From positions 1-7,783 of the forward strand of contig JAEWIG010000104.1 in the NCBI GenBank assembly GCA_023387295.1: a stretch of 7,783 bases of DNA. The letters run 5' to 3'. Shown piece after piece: positions 4,669 through 7,783 of this stretch (positions are counted from its first letter, which is position 1; every line of letters begins with the position of its first letter). The stretch is from Bacillota bacterium. Its GTDB lineage: Bacteria > Bacillota > Bacilli > Bacillales > Cytobacillaceae. The translations under genes were made by a program, and so were the position numbers. Under the pieces are notes generated by a model. That model was not told the origin of the DNA, searched no databases, and worked only from the letters and a program-made list of their open reading frames with translations.

Positions 4669-7254
4669 ATAACATTAAAACAATTTCAAAGAGATATTGT
4701 GGAAAGTGCGGTAGACTTTTTTAGTAATTCCCATGAGCAAATAAGACGTGTTACTAACGATATATCTAGGAGGAAAATCATTGCCCATAATGGTTGTATT
4801 TTAATTGAAGCCCCTACTGGGGCAGGAAAAACAATTATTGCGGGAAATATATGTAATGAAATGGCTCAAGAGATTAAAATTGTTTGGTTCTGGTTTGCAC
4901 CGTTTTCTGGATTAGTTGGACAAGCAGAAAAAACAATTAGAGAAGAGTTTGTTAATTTAAAGGTAAAGGACATAAAAAATGAAAGAAATATTGAATCTAG
5001 TAGCAGAGGCGATATTTTTGTTACTACATGGGCATCCGTTGCAACAAAAAAGACCGAAAGTAGGAAAATTCGAACACCCAAAGAGACAATTTCATCTATT
5101 GATAATCTGATTATGCTTTTAAAACAGGAAGGCTATCATATTGGGGTTGTTGTAGATGAAGCCCATCATGGATTTAAAGAAGATACCGAAGCATTAAATT
5201 TCTACAAAAATGTATTAAATCCTGAGTACACTATACTTATAACAGCTACACCAAAGGATAGGGACGTTAACAATTTCAAAGAAGCAACTGGTTTTTATGA
5301 AGTCCATAAACTTTCAGTAAGTAGGGAAGATAGTGTAAAAGCGGGGTTAGTTAAAAAGGGAATTAGAGCTATTGCATATTTGTCTAAAGATTCAACAGAA
5401 AGGTTTGTAGACTTCGAAACTACCGCTTATAGACATGGAATAAAAATGCATAATGTAATAAAAAATGAGTTGGAGAATAATGGTGTTGACTTAGAGCCAT
5501 TATTGTTAGTTCAGGTTGAGTCTGGAAAAGATAGTGCTGAAAATGCCAAAAAGAAACTAATTGAATTGGGAGTAGAAGCTGAATCAATCGCAATTCATAC
5601 TGCTGATGAACCAGATCCAGATATTTTAGCTTTGGCAGCAGATGAATCAGTTAAAGTACTTATATTTAAGATGTCAGTTGCTATGGGATTCGATGCTCCA
5701 AGAGCTTTTGCATTAATTTCAATGAGAAGGAGTAAAGATCCTGATTTTGGTATACAAGTAGTTGGAAGGATTTTAAGAGTACATAAAAAGCTACAAGGTA
5801 AAAAAATGCCAGATATTTTGAATTATGGGTATGTCTTTTTGGCAGATTATTCTTCACAATCAGGTCTTACCACTGCTGCGCAAAGAATAAATGATATTAA
5901 AACCGAACTGATTGATGCAACAACAAATTTAAATTTGGTTACAGTTACTGATGAAAATGGGAACGTAAATATAATTAAAAATGGTCAGGTAAGTTTTTGG
6001 TTTGGGGATAATAACTTTTCTCAGGAAGATACTAATTCTGGAAAATCCGATCGGTTTGGAACACAAACACAAATGGAATCAAACAGCGGAGATCAGGATA
6101 ATGGATTTAATAAAACTGCTGAAACAAATAATAAAGCAATCGATGAGGCGACCGATGAATTTGATATCCCTTTGGAGGATTTATTAAATGATGTTTTTAG
6201 GGGTACAGAGGTAAAAGAAGTTTATGAAGGACAAGAGGACAGTAATAGTTTCATTACTGGTGTCGGAGATACATACTTGCCGAATGATAATAACTCTTCT
6301 CTTGGTAATGAATATCAGGGAAAGGTGTATCAAATTAGAGAAGACATAAATTTTCCGCACCAATTCAAAAGAGAAAAATTTCGGATTGGGGTTTCGGAAA
6401 GTATTTTAAATTGTGTTATATCGCATGTGAATTTTGATGGGGAAGCTATTACTAATATTCTGTCGCGTAAAACAAAAGTAACCAAAAGAGATATTGAAAT
6501 CTTTTCTCAAAATATTCAAGATGAAGACACTGTTGCAGACGTTTCTATGAAGGAAATAACAAAATTAGCACAGCAAACCTTATTTGAAAATGAATATTTG
6601 AATGGACGACAACTTCATGATGCCTTAATAAATAAACTTAAAGAGGAAGTAGAAGCTAGAGGTTGGAGCGAGGATACATATGATGGGAAAATCGAAGAAG
6701 GGTTATATATTATTCTTACTAAGAATCCTAAAATTGTGAGGAAGGCAATTCGTAATTGTCTAAAAAATAATATTGATTCAGAAAATGCTTCTTTAATTGA
6801 TAAATATCTTGAATCTACAACTGAATTAACGCCGGCAAAATTAAATATCTACAAGATTTTCCCACCTAATATGAATCGGTGGGAAAGAAAGTTTGCGGAA
6901 TTGATTGATAATGACACAACTGGGACTATACTTTGGTGGCACAGAAATGAACCAAAAAAACCATGGGGAGTGACAATAGCATTACCTGAATCCAAGTATG
7001 ATTTTTGGCCAGACTTTATTGTGGGTATTAAAGATAGGCAAAGTGAAAATCGTATAATTTTGGTGGAAATTAAGGGTAACTACCAATCAAAGGATTCTGT
7101 TATAAAGGCAAGAGCAAACCACAAGGATTATGGAAGAGCATTGATGCTACATTGGAAAGATGAAAAGGAATGGTACACAGTAGTAAATGACGAAGATGGT
7201 AGTAAAAATGAATTAGATCAAATTTTTAGAATTGGGATAATGAAAGGATATTAA
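4666..7254 (+). CDS. res: Type III-like restriction subunit: SF2 helicase with C-terminal PD-(D/E)XK nuclease (Res)
   Basis: This is the cleavage partner of Mod. Numbered from the preferred TTG at 4666 (862 aa), it has Walker A APTGAGKT (49-56), the DEAH box in VVDEAHHG (about 162-169), motif III TATP (193-196) and motif VI QVVGRILRV (about 364-372), so it is a superfamily 2 DNA translocase. At the C-terminus, after WWHRNEP (about 757-763), come PDFIV (D783) and VEIKG (E801, K803), the PD...ExK nuclease signature of Type III Res proteins. Between them, about 450-545 is a polar Asn/Ser/Asp/Gln-rich stretch that looks like a flexible linker. The frame can extend five codons upstream to a TTG at 4651 overlapping mod, but that codon lacks a properly spaced SD. 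The protein is somewhat shorter than classical Res (about 970 aa), yet all key motifs are present. It is translated as a two-gene operon with Mod and is expected to cleave DNA needing ATP hydrolysis. Confidence 0.9.
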   Translation: MITLKQFQRDIVESAVDFFSNSHEQIRRVTNDISRRKIIAHNGCILIEAPTGAGKTIIAGNICNEMAQEIKIVWFWFAPFSGLVGQAEKTIREEFVNLKVKDIKNERNIESSSRGDIFVTTWASVATKKTESRKIRTPKETISSIDNLIMLLKQEGYHIGVVVDEAHHGFKEDTEALNFYKNVLNPEYTILITATPKDRDVNNFKEATGFYEVHKLSVSREDSVKAGLVKKGIRAIAYLSKDSTERFVDFETTAYRHGIKMHNVIKNELENNGVDLEPLLLVQVESGKDSAENAKKKLIELGVEAESIAIHTADEPDPDILALAADESVKVLIFKMSVAMGFDAPRAFALISMRRSKDPDFGIQVVGRILRVHKKLQGKKMPDILNYGYVFLADYSSQSGLTTAAQRINDIKTELIDATTNLNLVTVTDENGNVNIIKNGQVSFWFGDNNFSQEDTNSGKSDRFGTQTQMESNSGDQDNGFNKTAETNNKAIDEATDEFDIPLEDLLNDVFRGTEVKEVYEGQEDSNSFITGVGDTYLPNDNNSSLGNEYQGKVYQIREDINFPHQFKREKFRIGVSESILNCVISHVNFDGEAITNILSRKTKVTKRDIEIFSQNIQDEDTVADVSMKEITKLAQQTLFENEYLNGRQLHDALINKLKEEVEARGWSEDTYDGKIEEGLYIILTKNPKIVRKAIRNCLKNNIDSENASLIDKYLESTTELTPAKLNIYKIFPPNMNRWERKFAELIDNDTTGTILWWHRNEPKKPWGVTIALPESKYDFWPDFIVGIKDRQSENRIILVEIKGNYQSKDSVIKARANHKDYGRALMLHWKDEKEWYTVVNDEDGSKNELDQIFRIGIMKGY

Positions 7255-7314
7255 CTTTATTTTGAATATTCTTAACGAAAGATGAAACTGAATTCCAAAA
7301 AGGAGATATAATTT

Positions 7315-7352
7315 TTTAACGATATCCAACTAAATAGTTCGATATCGTTAAA
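7315..7352. repeat. 38-base near-perfect palindrome downstream of res
   Basis: TTTAACGATATC (7315-7326) pairs with GATATCGTTAAA (7341-7352), and inside it AACTA (7328-7332) pairs with TAGTT (7335-7339). Only the C/C at 7327/7340 fails. It begins 60 bases after the res stop but has no U-tract on the exit side in either direction, so it is not a standard terminator. It may stabilise the mRNA end, bind a protein, or be the trace of a small insertion. Confidence 0.6.
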
Positions 7353-7414
7353 CTTGAACAATATTTTGACCGAGATGGAATCTTAGCTGTTATTAATTTC
7401 ATTCATATAAGGAT

Positions 7415-7459
7415 CAAAAAAGAAAGGCGATTAAGTGTGTCACTACCTAATCGCCTTTC
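7415..7459 (-). terminator. Strong terminator pointing leftward
   Basis: GAAAGGCGATTA (7422-7433) pairs perfectly with TAATCGCCTTTC (7448-7459), with an inner GTG/CAC extension in the loop. The A-run at its left side becomes a T6 exit tract on the minus strand, while the plus-strand exit has no U-run. It therefore mainly ends leftward transcription and implies a gene or former gene to its right on the minus strand. It could also stop part of the read-through from res. Confidence 0.7.
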
Positions 7460-7488
7460 AACTACATAAAATACAATTTAGGAGAGAG

Positions 7489-7617
7489 TTAAACGGTATT
7501 ACAAATGACAAAATCTCTATAATAAAATATCACGTTGGAAAGAAGCATATAGCCTTCAGTATATCGGTTGTATGTTTCTTTATTATGTTTTTTTGGATAC
7601 CCATCCTCCACTTCCAA
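7489..7617 (-). pseudogene. Coding-like minus-strand fragment (42 codons) ahead of the terminator
   Basis: From a TTG at 7615-7617 the minus strand reads LEVEDGYPKK, HNKETYNRYT, EGYMLLSN and on to TAA at 7489-7491. The composition is typical of a soluble protein and unlike AT-rich noise. The frame stays open leftward of that TTG codon up to a stop near 7730, but with no credible ATG or SD. The stop lies 30 bases before the leftward terminator, the normal place for a gene end. This is probably the 3' remnant of a gene that has lost its 5' part, or one whose start is hidden by a frameshift. No family recognised. Confidence 0.35.
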
Positions 7618-7622
7618 AAAAA
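7588..7622. repeat. Inverted repeat ending in T7/A7 runs
   Basis: TTTTTTTGGA (7588-7597) pairs with TCCAAAAAAA (7613-7622) around a 15-base loop. Seven of ten pairs come from homopolymers. The T-run is on the entry side on both strands, so it is not a terminator. It overlaps the start of the minus-strand remnant. Confidence 0.3.
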
Positions 7623-7667
7623 TTCGAGTAATTAAAATAATTTTTACAAGTTGAGCGAATAGACAAG

Positions 7668-7702
7668 AATTAATTATTTGAAAAATAGGAAAATAATTAA
7701 TT
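7668..7702. repeat. AT-only inverted repeat
   Basis: AATTAATTATTT (7668-7679) pairs with AAATAATTAATT (7691-7702) around an 11-base loop. It contains no G or C in the stem, so chance occurrence in AT-rich DNA is possible and no role is assigned. Confidence 0.35.
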
Positions 7703-7783
7703 TTATTGTTAGGGCTTGTAAGCTATATGGAGGAATTGTAAGAATTAGTTTATTAGTCAGATAACTATATATGTGTATATGGA

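Larger units (their letters stand above)
7255..7783. other. Stretch of about 530 bases after res with palindromes and gene remnants
   Basis: No intact gene is supported. The stretch carries four palindromes (7315-7352, 7422-7459, 7588-7622, 7668-7702) and short coding-like fragments on both strands. One of them is the plus frame from 7338, with KLEQYFDRDG and NFIHIRIKKE and no start codon, ending at a TAA about 130 bases on. A 66-codon plus frame from a GTG at 7435 begins inside a terminator hairpin and is not credible. Confidence 0.55.

Noticed and set aside
7435..7635. 66-codon plus-strand reading frame with a hydrophobic stretch
   Set aside because: It starts inside a terminator hairpin, lacks an SD, and overlaps a better-looking minus-strand frame.
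1..7783. CRISPR array, tRNA or rRNA genes, riboswitch
   Set aside because: No regularly spaced repeats, cloverleaf or recognisable conserved RNA core was seen on reading both strands.

Overview
The window is AT-rich, with purine-rich Shine-Dalgarno (SD) sites (AAGGAG, AGAGGTGAT), TTG and GTG starts alongside ATG, and hairpin terminators. This points to a low-GC Gram-positive bacterium (Firmicutes, probably Bacillales). The genus cannot be fixed from the sequence alone. The content looks like an accessory, defence-rich segment rather than core chromosome.

Left part (1-1830): the 3' end of an sce7726-like gene runs rightward and meets an sce7725/Beta-family-like gene running leftward, with a bidirectional terminator hairpin between their stops. 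The leftward gene has a recognisable extended -10 promoter and probably starts at a GTG placed correctly behind its SD. Upstream of it (1331-1829) there is no convincing intact gene, but there is a GGGACA/TGTCCC hairpin resembling REP-type repeats and an orphan strong SD with a broken short ORF.

Middle part (1830-2640, minus strand): two small genes lie in tandem, and both are interrupted by a one-base frame break. The first (2152-2630) encodes a single-pass membrane protein. Its frame changes exactly at an in-phase A_AAA_AAG slippery heptamer, so programmed -1 frameshifting is a real alternative to mutation. The second (1830-2107) encodes a small Cys/His-rich, zinc-ribbon-like protein whose frame breaks at a T4 run.

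Right part (2838-7254, plus strand): an intact two-gene Type III-like restriction-modification operon. Its first gene is a beta-class DNA methyltransferase (Mod, 607 aa). Its second is an SF2 helicase with a C-terminal PD-(D/E)XK nuclease motif (Res, probably 862 aa). The mod stop and res start are separated by 4 bases and share a G6 tract. Losing one G would fuse the two reading frames.

Tail (7255-7783): no intact gene is seen. It holds four palindromes, including a near-perfect 38-base one and a strong terminator pointing leftward. It also has short coding-like fragments on both strands, consistent with a decayed gene edge. Taken together, restriction-modification, the sce7725/sce7726 pair and the unnamed membrane/zinc-ribbon pair suggest a defence island. 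Only the restriction-modification role is well supported by motifs.
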